DNA of 64,000 nucleotides from Allobranchiibius huperziae (GCF_013410455.1 NZ_JACCFW010000001.1:186001-250000), one strand, 5' to 3'; counted from the first letter of the stretch, positions 26,660 through 35,520 are shown. Numbers and translations: made by a program. The notes: generated from the sequence alone by a model not told the origin.

Positions 26660-27357
26660 CCGCGAGGGACCGGCCTGTGACCTACGTGCCACCGACACCC
26701 GACGGCCGGCACGTACGCGTGCTGCTCGTCGACGACGACCCCCTCGTCTGTCAGGGGTTGCAGATGATCCTGGAGGTGTCGGGCGACATCGACGTGATCG
26801 GTGTCGTGCACGACGGCGACCAGACCGTCGCCGCGATCCAGCGGTGGACCCCGGACCTGGTCATGCTCGACGTCCGGATGCCCCGACTGGACGGGATCGG
26901 TGCCTGCGCGGCGATCCAGCAGCTGCCCTCCCCGCCGCCGGTCATCATGCTGACCACCTTCGATCTGGACGACGTGGTGGTGCGCTCGGTGCGTGCGGGT
27001 GCGGCGGGGTTCCTCCTGAAGACGGCCTCGCCGACCCAGATCGTCACCGCGGTGCGCGACGTGGACGCCGGCCGCGGAGCCCTGTCGGCGGCCAGCGTGC
27101 GTGCGGTGTTCGGCGAGCTGTCCGCGCCGGCGGCCCACGACCGGGAGGTCGCCCGGACCGCGTTCGCGCAGCTGACCGAGCGTGAGGCTGCCGTCGCCCG
27201 GCTGGTGGCACGCGAGCTCAGCAACGCCGAGATCGCCCGGGAGCTCTACCTCAGCGATGCCACCGTCAAGAGCCACCTGTCCAGCGCCCAACTCAAGTTG
27301 GGGGTGCGCAACCGGGTGGGCGTCGCCGTCCTGGCGACGCTCGCCGCGGCCCGATGA
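26656..27357 (+). CDS. NarL/FixJ-family response regulator
   Basis: A 233-residue regulator. The receiver domain starts at VRVLLVDDDPLVCQG, with the phosphorylated Asp in MLDVRMPRLDG and the conserved Lys in FLLKTASPT. The C-terminal LuxR-type helix-turn-helix is LTEREAAVARLVARELSNAEIARELYLSDATVKSHL. The ATG overlaps the stop of the shifted kinase frame by four bases (ATGA), the usual arrangement of a cognate pair. This shows which kinase frame is ancestral. If the kinase is really broken, this regulator may be unphosphorylated or cross-activated. Confidence 0.9.
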   Translation: MTARDRPVTYVPPTPDGRHVRVLLVDDDPLVCQGLQMILEVSGDIDVIGVVHDGDQTVAAIQRWTPDLVMLDVRMPRLDGIGACAAIQQLPSPPPVIMLTTFDLDDVVVRSVRAGAAGFLLKTASPTQIVTAVRDVDAGRGALSAASVRAVFGELSAPAAHDREVARTAFAQLTEREAAVARLVARELSNAEIARELYLSDATVKSHLSSAQLKLGVRNRVGVAVLATLAAAR

Positions 27358-27401
27358 CCGTAGGCCGGCTCGTCGGCGCCGGGCACGGGTAGCCTCACCC
27401 C

Positions 27402-27977
27402 GTGCTCCTTTCAGACCGCGACATCCGCGCCCAGATCGACGCGGGACGGGTCCAGCTCGACCCCTACGACGCCGCGATGATCCAGCCGTCCAGCATCGAC
27501 ATCCGGATGGATCGCTTCTTCCGGCTCTTCGACAACCACAAGTACCCCTTCATCGACCCGGCCGCCGACCAGGAGGACCTGACCCGGCTGGTGGAGGTGG
27601 AGTCCGGTGAGCCCTTCGTGCTCCACCCGGGCGAGTTCGTGCTCGGGTCGACGTACGAGCGGGTCACCCTGCCCGACGACATCGCCGCACGGGTGGAGGG
27701 CAAGTCCAGCCTCGGACGGCTCGGCCTGCTGACCCACGCCACGGCCGGTTTCGTCGACCCCGGCTTCAACGGCCACGTGACCCTGGAGCTGTCGAACGTC
27801 GCCACGCTTCCGATCAAGCTGTGGCCGGGCATGAAGATCGGCCAGCTCTGCTTCTTCCAGCTGTCCTCGCCGGCCGAGAATCCTTACGGCAGCGCGAAGT
27901 ACGGGTCGCACTACCAGGGCCAGCGGGGCCCCACCGCCAGCCGTTCCTTCAGCAACTTCCACCGCACGCAGGTCTAG
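27402..27977 (+). CDS. dcd: dCTP deaminase
   Basis: A 191-residue nucleotide-metabolism enzyme. It converts dCTP to dUTP, or in many actinobacteria directly to dUMP (bifunctional form). Family motifs visible: [11 protein letters not shown] near residue 27, [13 protein letters not shown] near residue 104, and [19 protein letters not shown] near 118. The [16 protein letters not shown] region is also typical. The GTG start is 45 bases past the response-regulator stop, and an alpha/beta hydrolase gene begins immediately after its stop. Monofunctional versus bifunctional type cannot be settled by eye. Confidence 0.93.
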   Translation: MLLSDRDIRAQIDAGRVQLDPYDAAMIQPSSIDIRMDRFFRLFDNHKYPFIDPAADQEDLTRLVEVESGEPFVLHPGEFVLGSTYERVTLPDDIAARVEGKSSLGRLGLLTHATAGFVDPGFNGHVTLELSNVATLPIKLWPGMKIGQLCFFQLSSPAENPYGSAKYGSHYQGQRGPTASRSFSNFHRTQV

Positions 27978-28637
27978 GTGGCGCGGACCGAGGTCGGACC
28001 CGAGCACGAGGGTGCGCAGCCGCACCTGGTCCTGCCTGCCGGGCGGCGTGCGCAGGGTGTGGTGCTCGCGCTGCACGGCGGTGCGCCACGCAGCACGGTC
28101 GCCACGCCGACCTTCGACCCCGGCTACCTGCGGCTGGTGCTCGCTGCCCGGTCCATCACCACTCGCAGCCGCGGGAGGATCGCAGTCGCATTGTTGCGCA
28201 ACGCGGTTCGTGGATGGAACGGCGCCACGGGGTCGCCGGTGCTCGACGCCGACTGGGCTCTCGACCGCGTGCTGGCGACCTACCCCGGCCGCCCGATCGG
28301 GCTGCTCGGGCATTCGCTCGGCGGGCGGACCGCGTTCGCCCTGGTGCACCGTCCCGAGGTCCGCAGCCTGGTCGCACTTGCTCCCTGGATGTCCGACGCG
28401 TACGACGCGCACGACTTCCTCGGCACGCCCACGCTGATCGTGCACGGCAAGATCGACACGATGACCGACGCCGATGCGTCGCAGGACCTCGTACGCCGTA
28501 TCCGAAGCTTGGGGGGCGACGCGCGGTTCGAGTCGGTACCCGGATCGCACCCGCTGCTGTGGCGGTCGGGGCGAATCCACGCGATGGCCCGCTCCTTCTT
28601 CTCCACGACTCTGGGGGAGCGCGAAAAGGGGGTGTGA
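27978..28637 (+). CDS. Alpha/beta hydrolase (dienelactone-hydrolase/lysophospholipase-like)
   Basis: A 219-residue serine hydrolase. The nucleophile elbow GHSLGG lies near residue 112; a likely acid is in HGKIDTMTD (near 160) and the His in VPGSHPLLWRSG (near 190). An oxyanion-hole-like LALHGGAP occurs near residue 32. The GTG start directly abuts the dcd stop with no gap, so it is co-transcribed with dcd. Its own stop codon is embedded in the 18-bp operator palindrome of the following TetR gene. Substrate unknown. Confidence 0.8.
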   Translation: MARTEVGPEHEGAQPHLVLPAGRRAQGVVLALHGGAPRSTVATPTFDPGYLRLVLAARSITTRSRGRIAVALLRNAVRGWNGATGSPVLDADWALDRVLATYPGRPIGLLGHSLGGRTAFALVHRPEVRSLVALAPWMSDAYDAHDFLGTPTLIVHGKIDTMTDADASQDLVRRIRSLGGDARFESVPGSHPLLWRSGRIHAMARSFFSTTLGEREKGV

Positions 28638-28652
28638 GTGAGCGCTCACTCA
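28635..28652. promoter_or_regulatory. Perfect 18-bp TetR-type operator
   Basis: TGAGTGAGCGCTCACTCA is a perfect palindrome; its first three bases are the stop codon of the upstream hydrolase gene. It ends 15 bases before the start of the TetR gene that leads the ABC exporter operon, so autorepression is likely. This motif type is common for TetR-family regulators. Confidence 0.8.
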
Positions 28653-28667
28653 TGTTACGGTCACTAG

Positions 28668-29315
28668 GTGACCAATGCAGCACGCGCACATCGCGCGCCG
28701 GCCATGAACCCGGCCGAGCGGCGTGAGGCCATCGTCGTCGCGACGGTGGGAGCGATCCGGGAGTGCGAGACGATGCCGACGACCCGGCAGATCGCCCATG
28801 CCGCGGGCGTTGCGGAGGGCACCATCTTCCGGGTGTTCGACACCAAGGACGACCTGCGCACCGCGGTGCTGCAGCGCACCTTCGACCCGACCCCGCTCTT
28901 CGAGAAGCTCGCGCAGATCGACGCCGCACAGCCCCTGCGCCAGATCCTGATCGACATCGTCGACCTGCTGCACGAGCGACTCACGAGCACGTTCACGGTG
29001 ATGCGGGCGCTCGGGCTCGGCGCCCCGCCCACGGAAGCGGTCGGCACCTCGGCGGAGAAGATCCGCGCGGACACCGCCGGACTGCTGCGGCGCCTTCTGG
29101 CGCCTCACCAGTCCGAACTCACCATGCCCGTGGAGGAGTTCGGGCACATCGTGCGCCTGCTCGCGTTCGCGGGCAGCCATCACGAGATCGCGCACGGGCG
29201 GACGCTGACGGCCGAGCAGACGGTGGACGTGCTGCTCTACGGCGCACTCGTGCGCACACCGTGTGCCCCGTCGGAAGCGGTTCCGGCACACCTCGAGCTC
29301 CGGGAAAGGACCTGA
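28668..29315 (+). CDS. TetR-family transcriptional regulator of the ABC exporter
   Basis: A 215-residue repressor. The N-terminal helix-turn-helix (PTTRQIAHAAGVAEGTIFRVFDTKDDLRTAVL) is textbook TetR; the rest is the ligand-binding helical domain. The GTG at 28668 is very near the operator, suggesting a short or absent leader; ATG at 28704 is an alternative start. It lies 3 bases before the first ABC exporter gene, so the three genes form one operon controlled by this protein and presumably by an exported drug-like ligand. Confidence 0.88.
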   Translation: MTNAARAHRAPAMNPAERREAIVVATVGAIRECETMPTTRQIAHAAGVAEGTIFRVFDTKDDLRTAVLQRTFDPTPLFEKLAQIDAAQPLRQILIDIVDLLHERLTSTFTVMRALGLGAPPTEAVGTSAEKIRADTAGLLRRLLAPHQSELTMPVEEFGHIVRLLAFAGSHHEIAHGRTLTAEQTVDVLLYGALVRTPCAPSEAVPAHLELRERT

Positions 29316-29318
29316 TCG

Positions 29319-31058
29319 ATGCTTCTCGGTCTCTTGCGCCGCCATCTGCGGCCGTTCCTCGGCCTGCTGGGTGCCCTCGCCGCCGCACAGCTGGCGAGCG
29401 TCGTCTGCCAGCTGTATCTGCCGAGCCTGAACGCCGACATCCTGGACAAGGGCGTCGCCCGCGGCGACACCACCTACATCTGGCATCTCGGTGGATGGAT
29501 GCTGGCGATCACCGTGGTTCAGGTGGGCGCGGCGATCACCGCCGCGTTCTTCGGGTCCACGATCGCCATGTCGTTCGGCCGCGACGTACGAGGCGCGATC
29601 TTCGCCCAGGTCTCCCGGTTCTCCGCGCGCGAGGTCAATGAGTTCGGTGCTCCCACCCTGATCACCCGCAACACCAACGACGTGCAACAGGTGCAGCTGG
29701 TGGTGTTGATGGCGTGCACGCTGATGGTGTCGGCGCCCATCATGATGGTCGGCGGCATCTTCATGGCGTTGCGCGAGGATGCTCCGCTGGCGCCCTTGAT
29801 GGTGGCCGCCATGGTGGTCCTCGGCATCGCGGTCGGGCTGATTGTGCGCCGGATGATCCCCGGGTTCCGGCTGATGCAGAAGCGCGTCGACGGGGTCAAC
29901 CGCGTGATGCGAGAACACCTCTCGGGAGTTCGGGTCATCCGGGCCTTCGTGCGGGAGCCGTACGAGAAGGAGCGCTTCGCTGTCGCGAACGATGAGCTGA
30001 CGCAGGCCTCCATCCGCGTCGGCCGGCTGATGGCCGCACTGTTCCCGACCGTGTTCATGGTGATGAACGTGTCGACGGTCGGCGTGTGGTGGTTCGGCGG
30101 GCACCAGGTCGACGCGGGCACGATCCAGATCGGCTCGCTCACCGCGTACATGACCTATCTGATCCAGATCCTGATGTCGGTGATGATGGCGACCTTCATG
30201 GTCATGATGGTGCCGCGGGCGGCGGTCGCCGCGGAGCGGATCGAGGGGGTGCTGCGGACAGAACCGTCCGTGCACCCGCCCGCTCACGTGGTCGAGCCGG
30301 AGCAGATCCGCGGCGTGGTGCGCTTCGAGGACGTCGAGATGCAGTATCCGGGCGCCGACAAGCCGGTGCTCTGCGGCGTCGATCTCGTGGCCCACCCGGG
30401 TCAGACCGTCGCGATCATCGGCTCGACCGGCTCGGGCAAGTCCACTCTGATCTCCCTGGTGGCGCGGTTGTTCGACACCACCCACGGCACGGTGAGCATC
30501 GACGGCGTCGACGTGCGCGACATGGACCCCGACAAGCTGTGGGGACACCTCGGCATCGTGCCGCAGCGGCCCTATCTCTTCAGCGGGACCGTGGCCTCCA
30601 ACATGCGCTACGGCAACCCCGACGCCACCGACGAGCAGATCTGGGACGCGCTCGCCATCGCCCAGGCCACCGGCTTCGTCCGTGGGCTCGACGGGCAGCT
30701 CGAGGCGCCGGTGAACCAGGGCGGCACCAACCTGTCCGGTGGTCAGCGCCAACGACTGTGCATCGCGCGGGCGCTGGTCGCGCATCCGCGGATCTACCTG
30801 TTCGACGACGCGTTCTCCGCGCTCGATCTGTCCACGGACCGCCGGCTGCGCACCGCGCTCGCGCCCCACGTGCGGGACGCCACGGTCTTCGTCGTGGCAC
30901 AGCGGATCTCCACGATCGCCGATGCCGATCAGATCGTGGTGCTGGACGGTGGACGAATGGTGGGGATCGGCACCCACGAGGAGCTGGCGCAGAACTGCCC
31001 GACCTACCAGGAGATCGTCGAGTCGCAGCGAGCCGAGAAAGTGGGGAGCGTCGCGTGA
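29319..31058 (+). CDS. ABC exporter half-transporter 1 (membrane plus ATPase domain, degenerate catalytic site)
   Basis: A 579-residue type-I ABC exporter subunit. Six membrane segments occupy about residues 15-300. The nucleotide-binding domain follows: Walker A GSTGSGKST near residue 368, signature NLSGGQRQR near 470 and Walker B IYLFDDAFSALD. The residue after the Walker B Asp is Asp where catalytic Glu is expected, which marks a degenerate ATP site. The partner encoded next has the complementary signature change, as in heterodimeric exporters of the TM287/288 and LmrCD kind. The stop overlaps the partner start (GTGA). Confidence 0.92.
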   Translation: MLLGLLRRHLRPFLGLLGALAAAQLASVVCQLYLPSLNADILDKGVARGDTTYIWHLGGWMLAITVVQVGAAITAAFFGSTIAMSFGRDVRGAIFAQVSRFSAREVNEFGAPTLITRNTNDVQQVQLVVLMACTLMVSAPIMMVGGIFMALREDAPLAPLMVAAMVVLGIAVGLIVRRMIPGFRLMQKRVDGVNRVMREHLSGVRVIRAFVREPYEKERFAVANDELTQASIRVGRLMAALFPTVFMVMNVSTVGVWWFGGHQVDAGTIQIGSLTAYMTYLIQILMSVMMATFMVMMVPRAAVAAERIEGVLRTEPSVHPPAHVVEPEQIRGVVRFEDVEMQYPGADKPVLCGVDLVAHPGQTVAIIGSTGSGKSTLISLVARLFDTTHGTVSIDGVDVRDMDPDKLWGHLGIVPQRPYLFSGTVASNMRYGNPDATDEQIWDALAIAQATGFVRGLDGQLEAPVNQGGTNLSGGQRQRLCIARALVAHPRIYLFDDAFSALDLSTDRRLRTALAPHVRDATVFVVAQRISTIADADQIVVLDGGRMVGIGTHEELAQNCPTYQEIVESQRAEKVGSVA

Positions 31059-33016
31059 GCGCACAGCCGAAGGACGCACCGATGCGTCGGCCGCGGGGAC
31101 CGTCCATGGGAGTGGGCGCCGGGGAGAAGACGCAGGACTTCATCGGGTCGGGTCGCCGCCTGCTCGGACTCCTCAGACCCGAGCGCCGCACCATGTATCT
31201 CGTCCTGGTGCTCACCGTCTGCACCGTCACCCTCAGCGTGATCGGACCGCGGATCCTCGGGAAGGCCGTGGACGCGATCAACTCCGGCGCCATCGCGCGG
31301 CACCTGCCGGCGGGATCGAGCAAGGCGGCCGTGGTGGCGGGCCTGCGGGCGAGGGGCCAGTCGACGTACGCCGACATGATCGAGCGACTGCACCTGGTGC
31401 CGGGCGTGGGCATCGACTTCGGACACGTGGCACGCATCCTGCTGCTGGTCCTCGCGTGCTACCTGGTGTCGGCGGGCACCCAGCTGATCCAGGCGCGGCT
31501 GCTGAACCGGGCCATCCAGCTCACGATGAACCGGCTGCGGCACGACGTCGAGGACAAGGTCGGCCGGGTGCCGTTGCGGCACCTGGACGGTCAGCCGCGC
31601 GGGGAGCTGCTCTCACGGGTCACCAACGACATCGACAACATCGGCCAGTCGATGCAGCAGACGCTCAGCCAGCTGCTGGTCAACGGGCTCACCATCATCG
31701 GCGTGATCGTGATGATGCTGACCATCTCATGGTGGCTCACGCTCATCGCGATGATCGCGATCCCGTTGGTGCTGCTCGTGACCCGCCAGGTGATGAAGCG
31801 CTCGCAACGCTTCTTCGTGGCGCAGTGGAAGCACACCGGCGAGCTGAACGGGCAGATCGAGGAGACCTACAGCGGGCACGAGCTGGTCAAGGTCTTCGGG
31901 CGGACCCCGCAGGTGCGCGCGCGTTTCGATGAGAAGAACGGCGAACTGATGCGGGTGAGCCAGCGGGCTCAGTTCGTGAGCAGCCTGGTCATGCCGATCA
32001 TGATGTTCGTGGGCAACCTGCAGTACGTCGTGGTGTGCGTGCTCGGTGGACTGCGCGTCGCGTCCGGGACGATGACGCTCGGTGAGGTCACGGCGTTCGT
32101 GCAGTACACCCGCCAGTTCACCCAACCGCTCACCCAGCTGGCGTCGATGGTCAACCTGATGCAGTCGGGGGTGGCCAGTGCGGAGCGGGTCTTCGAGGTG
32201 CTGGACGCACCCGAGGAGACCGACGACGGGTCGGATTCGCTGGGCACCACCCAGGGCCGAGTCGAGTTCGACGACGTGTCGTTCGGGTACGAGCCCGCGC
32301 GGCCGCTCATCGAGCACCTGTCGCTGCAGGTCACCCCGGGCAGCACGGTCGCGATCGTCGGCCCGACCGGTGCGGGCAAGACCACCCTCGTCAACCTGGT
32401 CATGCGGTTCTACGAGTTGACCTCCGGGCGCATCCTGCTGGACGACGTCGACATCGCGACGGTCCCGCGAACGGAGCTGCGTTCCCGGATCGGCATGGTG
32501 CTGCAGGACACCTGGCTCTTCCACGGCACCATCTGGGACAACATCGCGTACGGCCGGCTCGGTGCGAGCGATGAGGAGATCCTGGCGGCGGCGCAGGCGA
32601 CGTTCGTGGACCGTTTCGCCCGCGCGCTGCCGGACGGCTACGACACGGTCATCGACGAGGAGGCTTCGAACCTGTCCTCCGGCGAGCGGCAGCTGATCAC
32701 CATCGCACGGGCATTCCTGGCCGATCCGGCGTTGCTGATCCTCGACGAAGCGACCTCATCGGTGGACACCCGCACCGAGGTGATGCTGCAGCAGGCCATG
32801 GCGGCGCTCCGCTCCGAGCGCACGAGTTTCGTGATCGCCCACCGTCTCTCGACCATCCGGGACGCTGACACCATCCTGGTGATGGAGCACGGCGCGATCG
32901 TGGAGCAGGGCAGCCACGATGAGCTGATGAAGGCGCAGGGCGCCTACTACGGGCTCTACATGTCGCAGTTCGAGGGCGCGGTCACCGAGCAGGAGAGCGA
33001 GCCGGCCGGCGTGTGA
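31055..33016 (+). CDS. ABC exporter half-transporter 2 (membrane plus ATPase domain)
   Basis: A 653-residue partner of the preceding subunit, longer because of a roughly 40-residue hydrophilic N-terminus and an insertion after the first membrane helix (about residues 80-125). Its nucleotide-binding domain has Walker A GPTGAGKTT (near 438), signature NLSSGERQL (LSGGQ changed to LSSGE, near 539) and a normal Walker B with catalytic Glu (LLILDEATSS). The altered signature faces the degenerate Walker B of subunit 1 in a heterodimer. The GTG overlaps the upstream stop by four bases. Multidrug or lipid export is likely; substrate unknown. Confidence 0.92.
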   Translation: MSAQPKDAPMRRPRGPSMGVGAGEKTQDFIGSGRRLLGLLRPERRTMYLVLVLTVCTVTLSVIGPRILGKAVDAINSGAIARHLPAGSSKAAVVAGLRARGQSTYADMIERLHLVPGVGIDFGHVARILLLVLACYLVSAGTQLIQARLLNRAIQLTMNRLRHDVEDKVGRVPLRHLDGQPRGELLSRVTNDIDNIGQSMQQTLSQLLVNGLTIIGVIVMMLTISWWLTLIAMIAIPLVLLVTRQVMKRSQRFFVAQWKHTGELNGQIEETYSGHELVKVFGRTPQVRARFDEKNGELMRVSQRAQFVSSLVMPIMMFVGNLQYVVVCVLGGLRVASGTMTLGEVTAFVQYTRQFTQPLTQLASMVNLMQSGVASAERVFEVLDAPEETDDGSDSLGTTQGRVEFDDVSFGYEPARPLIEHLSLQVTPGSTVAIVGPTGAGKTTLVNLVMRFYELTSGRILLDDVDIATVPRTELRSRIGMVLQDTWLFHGTIWDNIAYGRLGASDEEILAAAQATFVDRFARALPDGYDTVIDEEASNLSSGERQLITIARAFLADPALLILDEATSSVDTRTEVMLQQAMAALRSERTSFVIAHRLSTIRDADTILVMEHGAIVEQGSHDELMKAQGAYYGLYMSQFEGAVTEQESEPAGV

Positions 33017-33044
33017 GCCTGCGGTCCGCATCGAACTTTCCGCG

Positions 33045-34484
33045 TCATCGGTGCAGTTCGTAGTCGTAGCGGACGTCGGTGCCGTCCATGAATCCCTCGG
33101 TGTCGGCGTACCACCGCTTCACCAGGGGATCGGTGCTGTCGCGGCCCAGATGGCGGCGGGCGCTGTCGGCGTAGAGGTCCGGGTCGTGCTGGTCGATGGG
33201 GTCGTGGTCGCCCGGACGCATCTGCGACCTGGGGTCGATCCGGATGTACGTGCGGTTGACGGCGTCCGGTTCCCCCGCCGCATCGAGGCGGGGGACCAGG
33301 TCGGAGGTGTGCTCGATGGACAGCGCCCGGACCGATCCCGGCACGGCGATCCGGGACGTCGGCGCCGCGACGGTGATCAGTCGGGTGACCCGGAACCTGG
33401 TCCGGAACTGCGGATTCTGTGCGAGGCGCGCGGCCACGATGCCGCCCTGGCTGTGGCCCACCAACATGACCGGTTCCGAGCCGGGCGTGACGCCTTGGGC
33501 TCTCATCGCGGCCGCGAGGGCAGCGCTGATCGCCGGGTAGAGGCTGCTCGGCACATCGGCCATGCTGCGTACGTTCGCCGTGGCGTCCGACGGGTCCTGC
33601 GGCATCTTGACGCCCCAGTTCTGAGTGCCGGGGAGGTCGACCACCCAGTGGCCCCTGCCCTGCGCGTCGATCCGACGGTGCACGCTGAGGAGAGACCGGT
33701 GTGCGTTTCCGGCTCGCTCCGCCCATGCATCGTCGGCGACCAGCGTGCCGATGCTGCCCTTGGTGCGGGGACCGGCAGTCGTGTGGGTGCCCGCCGCCGT
33801 CACCGTCAGCTTGGTGGAATCGAGCAGGTATCCGTGGGCGGTCGCGATGCCCAGGATCGCGGCGACCTGGTGGTCGAAGTCGCCCCCGTCGCCCAGCACG
33901 TAGGCCACGAGGCGTGCCGACCGCGCCGTGTCATCGGTCAGGGACGGATCGTCATAGGCAGCACGGGAGATCGTGGAGGTGAAGTACCGCTCGTACGCCG
34001 TCACCGGGTCGATGCGCGGATGTGCCGGGTCCCGCAGCGTCGCGAGGCTGTAGTCGCGGTAGGTCAACGCCGCCGCCACACCTGCCGCGCTCCCGACGGC
34101 GGACACAACGTGCGGTAGGGCGACCCCGAAGTGGTAGGCGGTGAGGGCATCGGCGACAGCGGCGTCCCGCGTCCGGTAGTAATCGACCGACAGGCGCACC
34201 CCGCGCGCCATCAGCTCCAGATCGGCGCAGAGCACGACGAGCCCGTGCGGGCCGACCGTCAGGGCCACCGTGCGCTCGCCGATCCGGACGGCGGTGCCCG
34301 GCGACATCAGTGTCCCGGTGACCGGCAGGCGGGCGATCGTCATCGTCAGATCGGTCGACAGGGCCCGGGCGTGGTCGCCGGCGGTGTCGAGCAGTCGGGC
34401 GCTGGTGAGCATGTCGTCGTAGTGGGCATGGGTGGATGCCGCCCCGCCGCCGGAGCGGTATGCCCCGTCCCCGGATGCCGACAT
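33045..34484 (-). CDS. Alpha/beta hydrolase (lipase-like) with helical N-terminal domain
   Basis: A 479-residue protein. The first 165 residues are mostly helical and include MLTSARLLDTAGDHARALSTDL, resembling the helical head of WXG/LXG-type secreted proteins. The C-terminal half is a serine hydrolase with VMLVGHSQGGIVAARLAQ (nucleophile near residue 335), a later SDLVPRLDAAGEPD and a His-rich stretch near 410. No signal peptide is visible. It is the last of three overlapping genes; its ATG shares a base with the upstream stop (GTG at 34487 is an alternative). I infer an exported lipase or esterase, possibly through a type VII-like route, but no secretion ATPase is in the window. Confidence 0.7.
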   Translation of the reverse strand: MSASGDGAYRSGGGAASTHAHYDDMLTSARLLDTAGDHARALSTDLTMTIARLPVTGTLMSPGTAVRIGERTVALTVGPHGLVVLCADLELMARGVRLSVDYYRTRDAAVADALTAYHFGVALPHVVSAVGSAAGVAAALTYRDYSLATLRDPAHPRIDPVTAYERYFTSTISRAAYDDPSLTDDTARSARLVAYVLGDGGDFDHQVAAILGIATAHGYLLDSTKLTVTAAGTHTTAGPRTKGSIGTLVADDAWAERAGNAHRSLLSVHRRIDAQGRGHWVVDLPGTQNWGVKMPQDPSDATANVRSMADVPSSLYPAISAALAAAMRAQGVTPGSEPVMLVGHSQGGIVAARLAQNPQFRTRFRVTRLITVAAPTSRIAVPGSVRALSIEHTSDLVPRLDAAGEPDAVNRTYIRIDPRSQMRPGDHDPIDQHDPDLYADSARRHLGRDSTDPLVKRWYADTEGFMDGTDVRYDYELHR

Positions 34485-35116
34485 CACCGTGTCGAGTCCA
34501 CCAGCGCGGCTGCCGCCAGACAGACGTCCCGCAGCTGCGTCCTGACCTCGATCAGCCCGGCCGGTCGCATCGACAGTCCGTCGTGGGTCTCCTGTAGGTA
34601 ACCCCAGCCGCACGGCAGGCCGACCAGGTGGACGCCCAACCGGGTCCGGTCCTCGTCGCTGACCAGCACCAGGAATGCGGCGGACACCCCGTGGGCCAGG
34701 TCGCCCAGCCACGGGGCTACGCGATCGAGCCGGGCTGACCACAGGGCATCGAGCACGCCGTCGACGCCACCCGCCCGGACGTCGTCGACGAGCACGAGGG
34801 CGTCCGGCACCGGCACCGGGCGGCCCACGAAGCGCGGCGTGGACGGCACCGAGGTCGTCCGACCGAGCGCTGCCAGCATCGCGGACAGTTCCTCGGGCAG
34901 TTCGTGCGCCGGCCCGATCATGGCGGTGACCGTGTCACCGCCGATCACGCCGCCGGCCATCACGAAGTCGTCGCCGTCGTACGCCGCGTTCATCGTGATC
35001 GCCCGGGTCTGCGTCGCCGCGATGACGCGCACCTGCGGGACCGCGGACCCCAGGAACGCGATCACCCGGGCGGCCTCGTCGCCGGCTGCCGGCAGTTCGA
35101 CGGCCTCGACACTCAC
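34484..35116 (-). CDS. Uncharacterised protein of the WXG-like/lipase operon
   Basis: About 210 residues; I do not recognise the family. The sequence alternates beta-like and helical stretches (VRVIAATQTRAITMNAAYDGDDFVMAGG, then PDALVLVDDVRAGGVDGVLDAL) and has no signal peptide or membrane segment. Its GTG overlaps the stop of the WXG-like gene (GTGA) and its stop overlaps the lipase start. Position between a WXG-like protein and a putative effector would suit an EspG-like or other effector-specific chaperone, but that is context inference only. Confidence 0.55.
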   Translation of the reverse strand: MSVEAVELPAAGDEAARVIAFLGSAVPQVRVIAATQTRAITMNAAYDGDDFVMAGGVIGGDTVTAMIGPAHELPEELSAMLAALGRTTSVPSTPRFVGRPVPVPDALVLVDDVRAGGVDGVLDALWSARLDRVAPWLGDLAHGVSAAFLVLVSDEDRTRLGVHLVGLPCGWGYLQETHDGLSMRPAGLIEVRTQLRDVCLAAAALVDSTR

Positions 35117-35520
35117 CACGGCGGGCTCACCGTATGCAGCACCGAGCCACCCGTGTCGTCCCACACGTGTCTCGCGTCCCTGGCCACCGTTGCGGCATCG
35201 TGCACCGTCCTACGCGCGTCGTCCACGACGGTCTGGGCCGTGTTCGTCACCGCGAGAGCGGCTTTGGCCAGTGCCGCTTCATGCGACTCGACGTGGAGGG
35301 CGTGGTTGAGCAGCAGGGTGCTGAGGTCCTCGAGTGCGCCGGCACACCGCAGGAACGCGCCGCGCTGCATCCCCAGCTGGGTCCGGAAGCGCTGCGCGCC
35401 CAGGCTCTCCCACCGGGCGTGCCCGGCTCCGGTCACGGCGACCGATGCCGCCCGGGCACGGGAGGCCAGGCCGCTCACGATGCGGGCCGCGGCCCTGATC
35501 TGCTCCGGATCCGTTGACAT
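35113..35520 (-). CDS. WXG100-like helical protein
   Basis: A 135-residue, almost entirely helical protein. Helix 1 (MSTDPEQIRAAARIVSGLAS) is followed by a turn with W37-E-S (ARWESLGAQRFR), the place and style of the WXG turn in ESAT-6-like proteins, then a second long helix. It continues about 35 residues past the usual 100, ending in VSPPW. The ATG at 35520 was chosen over an earlier in-frame start. It heads a three-gene operon with overlapping stops and starts. Assignment rests on shape and the Trp turn, not on strong similarity. Confidence 0.55.
   Translation of the reverse strand: MSTDPEQIRAAARIVSGLASRARAASVAVTGAGHARWESLGAQRFRTQLGMQRGAFLRCAGALEDLSTLLLNHALHVESHEAALAKAALAVTNTAQTVVDDARRTVHDAATVARDARHVWDDTGGSVLHTVSPPW

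Noticed and set aside
25348-27357. A 669-residue kinase-regulator fusion
   Set aside because: The middle part translates to Arg/Pro-rich sequence without kinase motifs, while the missing ATPase motifs lie one base over. I treat it as a disrupted kinase plus a separate regulator.
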